Shown here: in pieces, positions 42,661 through 51,650 of the stretch
Layout: each line of letters opens with the position of its first letter
Position numbering within the stretch: the stretch's first letter is position 1
From: Halobacillus litoralis
GTDB lineage: Bacteria > Bacillota > Bacilli > Bacillales > Halobacillaceae
Assembly (NCBI RefSeq): GCF_020524025.1
Contig: NZ_JAIVKN010000001.1
Location: 372,001 to 436,000, forward strand
Length of the DNA stretch: 64,000 nt
Direction of reading: 5' to 3'
Program-made: the position numbers and the translations under genes
Notes under the pieces: model-generated
The model's input: the letters and a program-made list of their open reading frames with translations, nothing else
Told to the model about the DNA's origin: nothing
Databases searched by the model: none

Positions 42661-43902
42661 ATGTTCTTGAAAAATAAGCTTGTTTTACTATTAATCGTCA
42701 TGGGACTTGTCCTTTCAGCATGTGGACAAGAAGAACAAAGTAGTGCAAATGGTGAGAGTTCTAATGAGGAAAACGCCTCTCAAGAGGAAGAAAAAGCTCA
42801 GGATTCTGAAGAAAGCACGGAAGATGAAGAAGAGAGTAAAGAAGAAAGTAAAGAAGAAAGTGAAGAGGCCAACGATCAAGAATCTGATTCTGAATTCGTA
42901 AATGCTTATCGAGATGGAAAAAACGAGCTGGCTAAAGCAGCTGAAGGTGAAGAAGTAGATTACGAGAAAGTCATCGACCTATATAATAACAACTTACAAT
43001 CACTGGTAGCTAATCGTGATGGTAAGATTGATCAACAGATTTCTACCGCCCTAGAGGCTGGTAAAAATGGGGAAATGGATGGGCAGATCGTCAAACAAAT
43101 TTTTGACAAGCTCACTCAAAAAGTGTTTTATCTAACGATCAAACATGAGTTCCAGGAGATCAGCGAAGGATGGGGCGATAAAGAATTAGCGGAAGAAGAA
43201 ATCGCCGAGGCCAAAGAATTTTATGAAGTTCTAAAAGAAACAGTTCAAAAGCGTGATGCAGCTTATGAAACCAATATGGTTGATCAGATCGATGCTGGGT
43301 TCAATGAAATTGAAAAAGCAGTAGCTGATGATGATAAACTAGCTTTCGAATTAGGAAAGCAAGTAGTAGATAAGACAATGATGAAAGCATTCTATCTTGC
43401 TTCTGGTGCTGAGCCTCATGGCTATGCTTTCAAAGCTGCTAAAGAAGCCAAGGAAGATGCCGAGCATGCAAAAGTAGAACAAGCAGAAGGATGGGCATTC
43501 TATCAATCTGTTTCTAACTATGTTAGTGAGTATGCTCCAGAAGATGCGGCTATTATTGAAGAGAACTTCAACCTTGAGAGTGATGTAAAAGAACTGGATG
43601 CTGAAGCAGTGAACCATGCATTCGTACGCGGTCTTTCTAAAGTAGCCCTGCATGAATACGAAGAGAGTGAAGAATATTGGGGAGAAGACAAATCTGCCAT
43701 TACAGCTCTTGAGGGTGCGTTGTTTATTGATATGATTGCTAGTGATATCGAGCGTATCCAAGGTGAAGAGACGTATACGACGTTGAACGAACAAGCGCAG
43801 ACTTACTTGGATGCCGTTAAAGCTGATGAAAAGGATAAAGCGATGGAAGTTCTTAGTGAAATTGAAGGAACGCTTCAATCCATCATTGAGGAAGCAAAGT
43901 AA
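42661..43902 (+). CDS. Fur-regulated lipoprotein, EfeO/FTR1-associated helical type
   Basis: 413 residues, ATG 42661 six bases after AGGGGG. The lipobox is 'LSAC' (Cys near 20). A very acidic low-complexity linker of Glu/Ser/Asp follows (about 25-80). Then come two or three helical repeat units of about 110 residues ('VDYEKVIDLYNNNLQSLVAN', 'KLTQKVFYLTIKHEF', 'VVDKTMMKAFYLASGAEPHG'). Acidic and His residues could bind iron. The domain type resembles extracellular partners of FTR1 permeases. It has a double Fur box and ends in a terminator. It is inferred to deliver iron to the FTR1 protein encoded 5 kb downstream. Confidence 0.75.
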   Translation: MFLKNKLVLLLIVMGLVLSACGQEEQSSANGESSNEENASQEEEKAQDSEESTEDEEESKEESKEESEEANDQESDSEFVNAYRDGKNELAKAAEGEEVDYEKVIDLYNNNLQSLVANRDGKIDQQISTALEAGKNGEMDGQIVKQIFDKLTQKVFYLTIKHEFQEISEGWGDKELAEEEIAEAKEFYEVLKETVQKRDAAYETNMVDQIDAGFNEIEKAVADDDKLAFELGKQVVDKTMMKAFYLASGAEPHGYAFKAAKEAKEDAEHAKVEQAEGWAFYQSVSNYVSEYAPEDAAIIEENFNLESDVKELDAEAVNHAFVRGLSKVALHEYEESEEYWGEDKSAITALEGALFIDMIASDIERIQGEETYTTLNEQAQTYLDAVKADEKDKAMEVLSEIEGTLQSIIEEAK

Positions 43903-43934
43903 AACAGCTTGAAATAGGTTATGATAGACGTAAG

Positions 43935-43963
43935 AAACCTTGTTTTTCGAAACAAGGTTTTTT
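43935..43963 (+). terminator. TTCG-loop terminator between the lipoprotein and the epimerase gene
   Basis: A perfect 11-bp stem AAACCTTGTTT / AAACAAGGTTT closed by a TTCG tetraloop, with a T6 tail. The epimerase start is only about 30 bases later. Confidence 0.9.
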
Positions 43964-43994
43964 ACTATGAACATTGATGATTGAGGTGGCAGGA

Positions 43995-44939
43995 TTGCAC
44001 ATTCTAGTTACGGGCGGAGCAGGATTCATTGGAATGCATGTATGCTCCAGACTCATTAAGGAAAACCATGAGATAACAATCGTAGATAATTTCGATCCTT
44101 ATTATGATCCAGCAAGGAAAAAGCAGCAGTTAGATCAAGTTAAGCAGGCAGGTCATTTTCAATTTTTTAACCTTGATTTAAAAGATGAGAACGAGTGCAG
44201 GAAAGTGTTTGAAGCCAATCAGTATGACGCAGTTATCCACTTGGCAGCATTGCCGGGGGTGGCCTATTCAGTAAAGAATCCTTTGGCGTATGTTCAATAT
44301 GATATTGAAATGACAATTAATGTACTGAAGAGCGCAGGAGAAGCGGGGATATCTCATGTCATTTTTTCTTCTTCCTCCTCTGTCTATGGAAATAAAGATA
44401 AGAAGCCGTTGTCAGAAGAAATGGCTGATGGAAAAGTGGTATCTCCTTACGCTGCTTCTAAATATGGGGCAGAGTCTTTTTGTCATTCCTACCAGCATAT
44501 GTATGGGTTCCAGTTATCCATCCTACGTTTTTTTACCGTTTATGGTCCCTTCGCAAGACCGGACATGGCGATCCCAAAATTCGCCGAAAAATTAGAAGAT
44601 GGACTTCCCATTGAAATTTTTGGGAGAGGGACGTCCCGGGATTATACATTCATCGATGATATAGTAGATGGGGTGGAGGCGGTTCTCCATTCTAAGCACG
44701 AAAATGAAACGTTCAATATCGGTTATGGTGAGCCTGTGACAATGGAGCGGCTACTGAACAGTTTTCAAACCTTTTATCCTGACATGGAATTGATTCAAAG
44801 ACCCTGGCGGACGGGAGATGTTATTACGACCTGGTCTGATATTTCCAAAGCGCAGTCTGAATTGGGCTACAGTCCCAAAGTTTCAATAGAGGAAGGTATT
44901 GAACGGATGGTTCACTGGGTTAAATCATGCCGGGTCTAA
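43995..44939 (+). CDS. NAD-dependent sugar-nucleotide epimerase (UDP-glucuronate 4-epimerase-like)
   Basis: 314 residues. TTG 43995 is chosen because GAGGTGG is 5 bases upstream and family members start at 'HILVTGGAGFIG'. NAD motif GGAGFIG at 7-13. 'IVDNFDPYYDPARKKQQL' is typical of the glucuronate 4-epimerase branch. A catalytic Ser lies in 'FSSSSSVYG', 'YAASKYGAE' near 151 gives Tyr-x3-Lys, and 'TVYGPFARPDMA' follows. It makes a UDP-sugar in the cytosol. First gene of a four-gene overlapping set. Confidence 0.85.
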   Translation: MHILVTGGAGFIGMHVCSRLIKENHEITIVDNFDPYYDPARKKQQLDQVKQAGHFQFFNLDLKDENECRKVFEANQYDAVIHLAALPGVAYSVKNPLAYVQYDIEMTINVLKSAGEAGISHVIFSSSSSVYGNKDKKPLSEEMADGKVVSPYAASKYGAESFCHSYQHMYGFQLSILRFFTVYGPFARPDMAIPKFAEKLEDGLPIEIFGRGTSRDYTFIDDIVDGVEAVLHSKHENETFNIGYGEPVTMERLLNSFQTFYPDMELIQRPWRTGDVITTWSDISKAQSELGYSPKVSIEEGIERMVHWVKSCRV

Positions 44940-45853
44940 AGCGGTCTGTGCAATGGGGAGGCAGGCTGCTTGTAGGGGTGTGCTTTTTGTGGCTGTCTTA
45001 TTTAGCCTTTGACTTTTCCTACATACTTATAGAATTAAAAGAACTTTTCAGTAACTTTTGGGTCATCGGTGCGATGACGGCCGCTTATTTGTCAGCATTC
45101 CTGATAAGAGCCAAAGCGTGGCAGCTTTATGTGGACAAATCGCAGCCTTTGAAGCAGTTTGTTGATGGATTGTTATATAGTCTGTTTATCAATCATTTGC
45201 TCCCAGTTAAAGCCGGGGATGTGGTCCGGGCTGGTTATCTAGTGAATTCAACGAGAATCAGCTGGAAATCTGCTATAGAATCTGTAGTGGTCATGCGCTC
45301 TCTGGATTTAATGATCCTAGGGTCCATTTCCTTAGGAGGAGTGCTTTACTTAGGCTTGTCCATTTCTTATCTTTTTTTGATTTTACTGGTGCTGGCCGGC
45401 AGCTTAGTTATGGTTCTAATTTTTTTTAAGGAAAATTGGCGGACTGTCATCATCTCACAAATCAAAAGGGTTGGATCTATTTTATTTTCTGGTCAAGGGG
45501 TTCTTCTCTTTTTTCTAATTGCAGTCAGCTGGGGGCTCGAAGCGATTATTGTTTTTGCTGTGGCCACTCAGTTCAGTTCTGCTCTGGGCTTCCTGCAGTC
45601 CCTATGGGTCAACAGTTTTACCATCGCGGGCCAGGTCTTTCACTTTTCACCTGGAGGCATTGGTACTTACGAAAGCTTTATGAGCTTTGCGCTGCGTGCT
45701 TCTGAAGTACCTATTAAGAATGCCTATACGATCGCCATTCTTACCCACGGATTTAAGTTTATTTTTTCATTTGCGGTCGGATTATATTTAATATTATCGG
45801 TTCCCATATCCTTGAAAACGATAAAGGGTTGGTTGAAAAGAAAGGAAGATTAA
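44927..45853 (+). CDS. UPF0104 / LPG-synthase-TM-type flippase-like membrane protein
   Basis: 308 residues, ATG 44927 overlapping the epimerase end by 13 bases. Eight or nine hydrophobic helices. 'NHLLPVKAGDVVRAGYLV' and 'HFSPGGIGTYESFMSFAL' are the two conserved blocks of the UPF0104 family, which shares its fold with the MprF flippase half. Such proteins often sit beside polyprenol-phosphate glycosyltransferases. It lacks the MprF catalytic domain, so it probably moves or retains a lipid-linked intermediate. Cytoplasmic membrane. Confidence 0.82.
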   Translation: MPGLKRSVQWGGRLLVGVCFLWLSYLAFDFSYILIELKELFSNFWVIGAMTAAYLSAFLIRAKAWQLYVDKSQPLKQFVDGLLYSLFINHLLPVKAGDVVRAGYLVNSTRISWKSAIESVVVMRSLDLMILGSISLGGVLYLGLSISYLFLILLVLAGSLVMVLIFFKENWRTVIISQIKRVGSILFSGQGVLLFFLIAVSWGLEAIIVFAVATQFSSALGFLQSLWVNSFTIAGQVFHFSPGGIGTYESFMSFALRASEVPIKNAYTIAILTHGFKFIFSFAVGLYLILSVPISLKTIKGWLKRKED

Positions 45854-45854
45854 T

Positions 45855-47351
45855 ATGAAGCAAGCCTCCACATTTGAGGTGATTGCTGCACGATGTTGGA
45901 ATTTATTAAATGAAGGGAAACCGTTCACGCCTATTTTTGTTGTCGGGACCATGCTTCTCTTTTACATACAAGAGTGGGGGGACCCATCTTTCTGGCAGGT
46001 GAGTGGAATTAGCTTTTTATTTACTCTCCCGCTGCTTGCGCTTTACTATCATTTTGACTTTCCACTCTTGTTGCGTAATTATTTATGGATACCATTTGTT
46101 GGTTATCTTATTCTGTTTGGAGATGTAAACCTCTTGCTTTTAGCGTTTGCTCTCGGACTTTATTACTTCTTCACTGTCTTTTTCTGGGGAACCTTTTATT
46201 ATCACCTCAGAATTGGGACGTCATGGCTGAACTTCACCCGGTTCTGGAAACTTGTACTGAAAAACAGTGACTCCACTAGTGGAAATGCGCAGGAACAGAT
46301 GCCGAAGTTTTTATTGATCCTTTCTGTCTGGCAGATGTTCATGACTAAGGTCGAAACTGGGAGTGCGGTCCAAGGGTTGGCTTACACTCTGTTTCTTCTC
46401 GGTATTTTCGCATTTAGCTGGGTGCTTCACCGTTATCTGTTCGATTGGCAGCCGGATGTTAAAGAAACACGGACGGAAGCTGTGGATCCAATTGGTATAC
46501 CTAGTGATAGAGTGATCATGATTGTGATCGATGGGATGCGGAAAGAGCGTTTCCATGAAGCGGATACGCCCTTTTTGGACAAACTGAGAAAAACAGGTAC
46601 TGAGTATGCTCAGATGGAAACGGTCTATCCTGCGAGAACGGTGGTTTGTTTTTCTTCCATGATGACAGGGACCTATCCGAAAGAACATGGAATTAAATCG
46701 AACATGGTTTGGAAGCTTGGCATCAAAGTAGAATCCATCTTTGACTCTCTAAGAAAAGCAGGAAAGAAAGGCCGTCTCCTCGGTGTTGCCCACTTAATTG
46801 ATGCTATGGGGGATGATGTCGATTCTTATACGGCTGTCATGGACAATGACTCTGTAGATAAAGGTATTTTAGAAAATGCGAAACAAATCATGGAGAAAGA
46901 AAATCTGGACTTTTTCAATATCCAGTTAATTTCAACAGATCAGACCGGGCATAGCCGTGGAGTACTATATGATGAATACATCCAGAAAATAGAGGAAGCG
47001 GATCGATTGATAGAGGAATTTGTTTCCTGGCTGGAAGAGAAGGGATATATGGATAACACAACGTTACTCGTCTGTGCGGATCACGGTCAGGCTGACGGAA
47101 TTGGCGGCCACGGCCACCTTGATGAAGGGGAACGCTATGTACCATTCTTCATGTGCGGTCCTTCCATTGAAGAAGGTAAAGTAGTGGATGATAAGCACAG
47201 CCTGATTTCTGTCGCACCAACGGTCGCCCATCTATTAGGTGTCCCTTTCCCGGATCACAGCCGTGGATCTGTCCTCACTGATGCACTTAAACAAACAAGA
47301 AAGGAACCTCACAATGAATCAGAAAGTCATCGTATTTTTACCAGCTCATAA
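45855..47351 (+). CDS. Membrane-bound alkaline-phosphatase-superfamily phosphodiesterase
   Basis: 498 residues, ATG 45855 behind AAAGGAAG. The N-terminal ~200 residues form about six helices. The C-terminal domain carries the metal and nucleophile set: 'VIMIVIDGMR' (Asp near 226), 'YPARTVVCFSSMMTG' (Thr nucleophile near 260), 'DQTGHSRG' near 362, 'CADHGQADGIGGHGH' near 409. The Thr form is typical of nucleotide pyrophosphatase/phosphodiesterases. It probably cleaves a phosphodiester in a lipid or glycan on the outer face. It overlaps the next gene by 38 bases. Confidence 0.85.
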   Translation: MKQASTFEVIAARCWNLLNEGKPFTPIFVVGTMLLFYIQEWGDPSFWQVSGISFLFTLPLLALYYHFDFPLLLRNYLWIPFVGYLILFGDVNLLLLAFALGLYYFFTVFFWGTFYYHLRIGTSWLNFTRFWKLVLKNSDSTSGNAQEQMPKFLLILSVWQMFMTKVETGSAVQGLAYTLFLLGIFAFSWVLHRYLFDWQPDVKETRTEAVDPIGIPSDRVIMIVIDGMRKERFHEADTPFLDKLRKTGTEYAQMETVYPARTVVCFSSMMTGTYPKEHGIKSNMVWKLGIKVESIFDSLRKAGKKGRLLGVAHLIDAMGDDVDSYTAVMDNDSVDKGILENAKQIMEKENLDFFNIQLISTDQTGHSRGVLYDEYIQKIEEADRLIEEFVSWLEEKGYMDNTTLLVCADHGQADGIGGHGHLDEGERYVPFFMCGPSIEEGKVVDDKHSLISVAPTVAHLLGVPFPDHSRGSVLTDALKQTRKEPHNESESHRIFTSS

Positions 47352-48072
47352 TGAAGAGGAATCAATTGCAGAAGTTATTCGTAGAATCCCGCGTCATTTT
47401 CACCCGCAGGTGGATGTCGAGATTCTTGTCATCAATGATGGGTCATCGGACCGCACGGTGGAAGCTGCACAGGAAGCTGGGGCTGATCATATTTATTCTC
47501 ACTCTCAAAATAAAGGTTTAGGGGCTTCAGTACGGGAAGCCCTCGAGCAGTCCTATGAACTTGGAGCAGACATTAGTGTCATGATTGATGCGGATAATGA
47601 GTACCCTGCCTGGGAAATCCCTGAACTAATCGAGCCAATATTGGATGGCGACTATGACTATACGATGGGCTCAAGGTTTCTCGGTACGATCAAAGGGATG
47701 AGAATCCATCGTCGTTTAGGTAATTACTTCTTTACTTTCCTGCAGTCGCTTCTTCTTAGAAAGTGGATCTATGATGGACAGTCAGGTATGCGGGCGTTTT
47801 CCAGGCAGGCAGTGAAGCATGCAGAAATCATCCATGATTACAACTATGCCCAGGTACTGACATTGAACCTGGTCAGAAAAGGATTCCGGGTGAAAGAAGT
47901 ACCCATTACGTATCAAGTGCGTTCGAAAGGTCAGTCATTCATTAAATTCAAATCCTATATGACTTCGGTTATCCCAGCGATTATCAAAGAAATGGCACGG
48001 CCGGTAGAAAAAGTTCAAATTGATCCACACCCGATAAAACGTGAAGAGTCTTCCACAAAAGAAGCACAATGA
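47314..48072 (+). CDS. Family 2 glycosyltransferase, polyprenyl-phosphate type
   Basis: 252 residues. ATG 47314 is preceded by AGAAAGGAACC and lies inside the end of the phosphodiesterase gene. GT-A fold: 'VFLPAHNEEESIAEVI', 'VINDGSSDRTVE', 'MIDADNEYPAWEI', then 'YDGQSGMRAFSRQA' and 'EVPITYQVRSKGQSF'. The style is DPM1-like (dolichol/undecaprenyl-phosphate sugar transferase) but without C-terminal helices. It transfers a sugar from a nucleotide donor to a lipid carrier at the inner face of the membrane. Last of the four coupled genes. Confidence 0.88.
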   Translation: MNQKVIVFLPAHNEEESIAEVIRRIPRHFHPQVDVEILVINDGSSDRTVEAAQEAGADHIYSHSQNKGLGASVREALEQSYELGADISVMIDADNEYPAWEIPELIEPILDGDYDYTMGSRFLGTIKGMRIHRRLGNYFFTFLQSLLLRKWIYDGQSGMRAFSRQAVKHAEIIHDYNYAQVLTLNLVRKGFRVKEVPITYQVRSKGQSFIKFKSYMTSVIPAIIKEMARPVEKVQIDPHPIKREESSTKEAQ

Positions 48073-48087
48073 AAACGCATTTAATCC

Positions 48088-48116
48088 TTGACAATGATAT
48101 TGATAATCTTTATCAT
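48088..48116 (+). promoter_or_regulatory. Promoter with overlapping Fur box upstream of the FTR1 pair
   Basis: TTGACA 48088-48093, a 17-base spacer, TATCAT 48111-48116. TGATAATCTTTATCA (48101-48115) is a 14/15 match to the Fur consensus and covers the -10. Confidence 0.85.
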
Positions 48117-48139
48117 TTAATTGACAGGAGTTGCTACGC

Positions 48140-48898
48140 ATGAAAAAATTCAGTTTAATTATAGCCATTATGCTATTGCTTAATCTCTCTATTCAAACCA
48201 ATGTTGCTGCATACTCTTATGGAGATCCGAGTGAGGAAAAGATTGCCGAAGTGTATAAGGACATGGTTGTGAAGTTGAATCAATCGCCTCCGAATTTTGA
48301 GGAAGCGAAAGCCCTGTATGACACGATTAAAGAAGAAGTCGATCTGCATATGGGGAAAGAAGTGTCTGAAGTTATTTTGAACTCCATTGAAAATGAAGAT
48401 AAAGAAGCGACAATCAATCAAATGCAGAAGCTTCTGGCTTTGAATATTTCCAGACGCCTGGAAGCAATTGAAAAGAATTTTGATGACTACGATATGAGCA
48501 AGAAGCTGTTAGCAAAGGGGTTTGCTACATATGAAGCGTTATCTCCTGCACTAGCAGAAGAGAACCCGGAATTGGATTCGCAAATGAAAGATGAATTTGA
48601 TACAGCCCTTGAAAGTCTTGGGAACCCTGGATTATTCGGGGTCGGGGAGAAAGAAAAGGATAAAGATCAGTTTCTTTCAAGTAAAGCGTTCATTTTAGAA
48701 GAGTTGAAACAGCCGTTTGATATTGAAGAATACAGCGCTGGACACTTTTCAGATAGTGCAGATGTTAATGAAAGTGAGAACCAATCAACTGTCGACAGAT
48801 ACACGGATTTTTCAGAGTGGAAAAATTGGCTGCCTATTTTAATTATAGGAGGCTTCATCGTAGCTGTTATCATTTATTTTGTAAGAAGAAAGAAATGA
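48140..48898 (+). CDS. Fur-regulated extracellular protein with C-terminal anchor, partner of FTR1
   Basis: 252 residues, ATG 48140 nine bases after CAGGAG. A signal peptide (about 1-26, 'IAIMLLLNLSIQTNVAAYSY'), an extracytoplasmic helical domain ('FEEAKALYDTIKEEVDLHMG', 'KLLALNISRRLEAIEKNF', 'LGNPGLFGVGEKEKDKDQF'), and a C-terminal transmembrane helix ('WLPILIIGGFIVAVIIYFV') followed by RRKK. The domain type matches the outer helical domains fused to or preceding FTR1 permeases. It sits 27 bases before the permease gene, so a shared complex is likely. Confidence 0.8.
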   Translation: MKKFSLIIAIMLLLNLSIQTNVAAYSYGDPSEEKIAEVYKDMVVKLNQSPPNFEEAKALYDTIKEEVDLHMGKEVSEVILNSIENEDKEATINQMQKLLALNISRRLEAIEKNFDDYDMSKKLLAKGFATYEALSPALAEENPELDSQMKDEFDTALESLGNPGLFGVGEKEKDKDQFLSSKAFILEELKQPFDIEEYSAGHFSDSADVNESENQSTVDRYTDFSEWKNWLPILIIGGFIVAVIIYFVRRKK

Positions 48899-48925
48899 TC
48901 CCAAGTGTAGAAGAGGTGTATATTC

Positions 48926-49873
48926 ATGGAAATACAAGCGTTGTTGATTACTTTTCGTGAAGTGTTGGAAGCCCTTTTGATCGTAGGTATCATCACCACG
49001 TTTCTTAAAAGGACGAATAACAAGAAATTCACTAAATATGTGTGGCTGGGAGCAGGACTCGCTGTACTTGCAAGTGTAGGTGTTGCCATGTTGTTCCAAG
49101 TTGTATTCACCAGCTTTGCAGCAATGGGCAGCGAGGTGTATATGAAAGTCGGGATTATGCTCATATCCTCTATTTTACTGACCCAGATGGTGTTTTGGAT
49201 GGCAAAACACAGTAAAAACTTAAAAGGGCAGATGGAAGGGAAAATGAGTAAGCTCGTGACAACCGGCAATGTTGTCGGCATGGTCATTCACTCCTTTCTG
49301 GTTGTATTGCGGGAAGGTGTAGAAACAGTCTTCTTCTTTGCAGCTATCACCGGTGGAGACATCGAAAAGGGCTTTCAAGGATGGGGTGCGATTACAGGGG
49401 TCATCATTGCGTCTACCATCAGTTATTTCTTCTTTAAAGGAACCATGCGTATACCTTTGAAATCCTTCTTCAAAGTTACTGGAGCGTTTATTGTAATGAT
49501 TGCTGCAGGACTTCTTGTACAAGGGATTTCCATGATGCAGGACTTACAAATTATCGGAAGTGTTATGCCTCATGTCTATAATATTACTTGGTTACTACCA
49601 GAACACCCAATCGATTATGCACATTTCTTAAGGGATACCGGAACGGCACCTCTTCTTTCTGGGGATATAGGCATTTTTCTAAAAGCTCTGTTTGGATACT
49701 CCTCCATGCCATCGCTTGAAGAAATTATTGCTTATGTCGGCTACTTTGCTGTTATCTTTATGTTAGTTACAGCAAACAATCAAGAACCTGCAAAACAAAA
49801 GGTTGAAAAAGTACAAAAACAAGCGAAACCTGCCTATACGAATCAAGCAGCAGGTCAAACGTTGAATAAATAG
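48926..49873 (+). CDS. efeU: FTR1 family iron permease
   Basis: 315 residues, ATG 48926 behind GAAGAGGTG. Seven hydrophobic helices. The two iron-coordinating REXXE motifs are REVLE at 11-15 and REGVE at 129-133. High-affinity iron permease of the cytoplasmic membrane (EfeU/YwbL type). The Bacillus YwbL-YwbM-YwbN set would add EfeO and the EfeB peroxidase; no peroxidase gene is visible here. Followed by a terminator. Confidence 0.93.
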   Translation: MEIQALLITFREVLEALLIVGIITTFLKRTNNKKFTKYVWLGAGLAVLASVGVAMLFQVVFTSFAAMGSEVYMKVGIMLISSILLTQMVFWMAKHSKNLKGQMEGKMSKLVTTGNVVGMVIHSFLVVLREGVETVFFFAAITGGDIEKGFQGWGAITGVIIASTISYFFFKGTMRIPLKSFFKVTGAFIVMIAAGLLVQGISMMQDLQIIGSVMPHVYNITWLLPEHPIDYAHFLRDTGTAPLLSGDIGIFLKALFGYSSMPSLEEIIAYVGYFAVIFMLVTANNQEPAKQKVEKVQKQAKPAYTNQAAGQTLNK

Positions 49874-49882
49874 TTCAACTGC

Positions 49883-49912
49883 AAGGCGTAATTTTCCATT
49901 ACGCCTTTTTTT
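49883..49912 (+). terminator. Terminator after FTR1
   Basis: The stem AAGGCGTAAT / ATTACGCCTT with a T8 tail. Confidence 0.92.
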
Positions 49913-50037
49913 TATATGTGAGATTAAAGGGCTGTTAAAGTCTACTGTTGTTCGTTCATTTAAGCTTGCAAAAGAAATCCAAATCAAACGAAACAATAAA
50001 CTTTCACAGAGCCAAGATTAAAAAGGAGCAGTCAGTA

Positions 50038-51522
50038 ATGAAAAAGGGGCTGGACGATTCTAATAATACGTTTAAAATAATTGCCTGGGCAATGTTCTTG
50101 GTTTTTGTGAGCTGTACGTTGTACTTCAGACTCGCGGATGGAAGTGAATGGGCAAGGTCCTGGGACCAGGTGGACTTTGCGCTTGGAGTTAAACAATATG
50201 ACCTCTTTTCCATGCAGCCACATTTTCCAGGATACCCTTATTTTATCTTGGGTGGCATGATAGTACATAAGTGGGTGCAGGATCCTGTCTACGCCCTTTC
50301 TGTTTTTAACACGATTCTGACGTTGAGTTCTCTTGTTCCAATCTTCTTATTATTTAAGAGGAGGTTTCCTGTTCTCCAAGCGCTCTTGTTCACGTCTGTC
50401 ATTCATTCGATGGGATACTTGTGGGTTATGAGCACGGAAGCGATGAGTGAGGCTTCAGCTCTATCCGTGCTTTGGTGGTATATTTGGAGTTTATATCAGG
50501 CAGACAGGTCTTCTGCGTTAAGGTGGCGGATTCTTCCTCTCCTTGTATTCAGTATATTAATGGGAGTACGGTTATCCTACCTTCCCTTCGGTTTAGGAAT
50601 TCTTTGGCTGTGGTGGAGGGAACGCAGGGCTTTTCAAACGAAAAAGTCTTACGTTCAGTATGTATTAAGCAAGGCGGGGATTGCTGCTGCATTTCAATTC
50701 ATCTGGGTCGTTGGATTGGTGCTATCTACAGGGAGTACCAGTACATTTATCGAGCTTGCTTTTGGTTTTGCTGCCGGCCATTTTACCGAATGGGGAGGAG
50801 CGGTTACCGCAGATTCCATGCCGCTGTGGGAGAGAGTAGCTCTGCTTCTTTTCTACAATCTAATTTGGACAGCCCTTAGTGCCAGGTCCTGGATCATCCT
50901 TGGGTTATACGCATTATTAACGCTGTTGGTTATCTTTCAGTTCTCAAAGACAAAATTAAGGAAGGATGCATTCTTACAAGGGATATTGCTCTTATGTACT
51001 GCATATTTTTTATGGGCGCTGTTTGCACAAAACGTTGATAAGCCGAGACACATTCTGCCTTTATCAGGTTTATTTGTATATTTGCTGCTTCATATCTATG
51101 CAGATCGTGCAAAGGTGTACATCATCGGGGTGTGTTTATCTCTTGTTATCGTCCAGACTTGGGTCGGGCAGGGTTTGGCTGAGGAAAAAGCAGAGAATCC
51201 ACCTGCTGTTTATCAACTGACTCAATATATAAGTGAGTTAAATGGACAAAAGGTTGTTTATACTTGGGAAGAGTCACGTGTGATGAGTTATCTTCAAGTG
51301 GACTACACACATAAGAAGATTCTTACGTATGACTATTTTCAATCTGAATTGTCCTACAATAAGGATAAGCGAGTGTTATTAACCGATCATGTCGTAAAGG
51401 GATTTGAAAATCAAGGCTATGATCTGCAGGGCAGAGTAAGAAAGATAGCAGAATTCAGCTCAAGTAACCTGTTTGATCCCGTTTATGGGAAGATAGAGCT
51501 TTATGAATGGACATGGAAGTAA
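50038..51522 (+). CDS. GT-C-fold membrane glycosyltransferase-like protein
   Basis: 494 residues, ATG 50038 behind AAAAGGAG (upstream in-frame codons rejected). About eleven transmembrane helices. The first outer loop has 'WDQVDFALGVKQYDLFSMQP' (acidic, as in PMT/ArnT-type enzymes), then 'HFPGYPYFILGG'. A soluble C-terminal domain of about 110 residues follows. It likely uses a polyprenyl-phosphate sugar at the outer face, which would fit the GT2 gene 2 kb upstream. The exact family is not certain. Confidence 0.7.
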   Translation: MKKGLDDSNNTFKIIAWAMFLVFVSCTLYFRLADGSEWARSWDQVDFALGVKQYDLFSMQPHFPGYPYFILGGMIVHKWVQDPVYALSVFNTILTLSSLVPIFLLFKRRFPVLQALLFTSVIHSMGYLWVMSTEAMSEASALSVLWWYIWSLYQADRSSALRWRILPLLVFSILMGVRLSYLPFGLGILWLWWRERRAFQTKKSYVQYVLSKAGIAAAFQFIWVVGLVLSTGSTSTFIELAFGFAAGHFTEWGGAVTADSMPLWERVALLLFYNLIWTALSARSWIILGLYALLTLLVIFQFSKTKLRKDAFLQGILLLCTAYFLWALFAQNVDKPRHILPLSGLFVYLLLHIYADRAKVYIIGVCLSLVIVQTWVGQGLAEEKAENPPAVYQLTQYISELNGQKVVYTWEESRVMSYLQVDYTHKKILTYDYFQSELSYNKDKRVLLTDHVVKGFENQGYDLQGRVRKIAEFSSSNLFDPVYGKIELYEWTWK

Positions 51523-51650
51523 AAGGTGGCTGCTGGTGAATTCAGCTATAGTAAAATTGCAGAAAAACGTAAGGAAACACCGAGTGCGTGGAGATCTAAT
51601 CATACTATTTAATCTCTATTTCTTTACCTTTCTAAGTGAGGATGAGCCCT

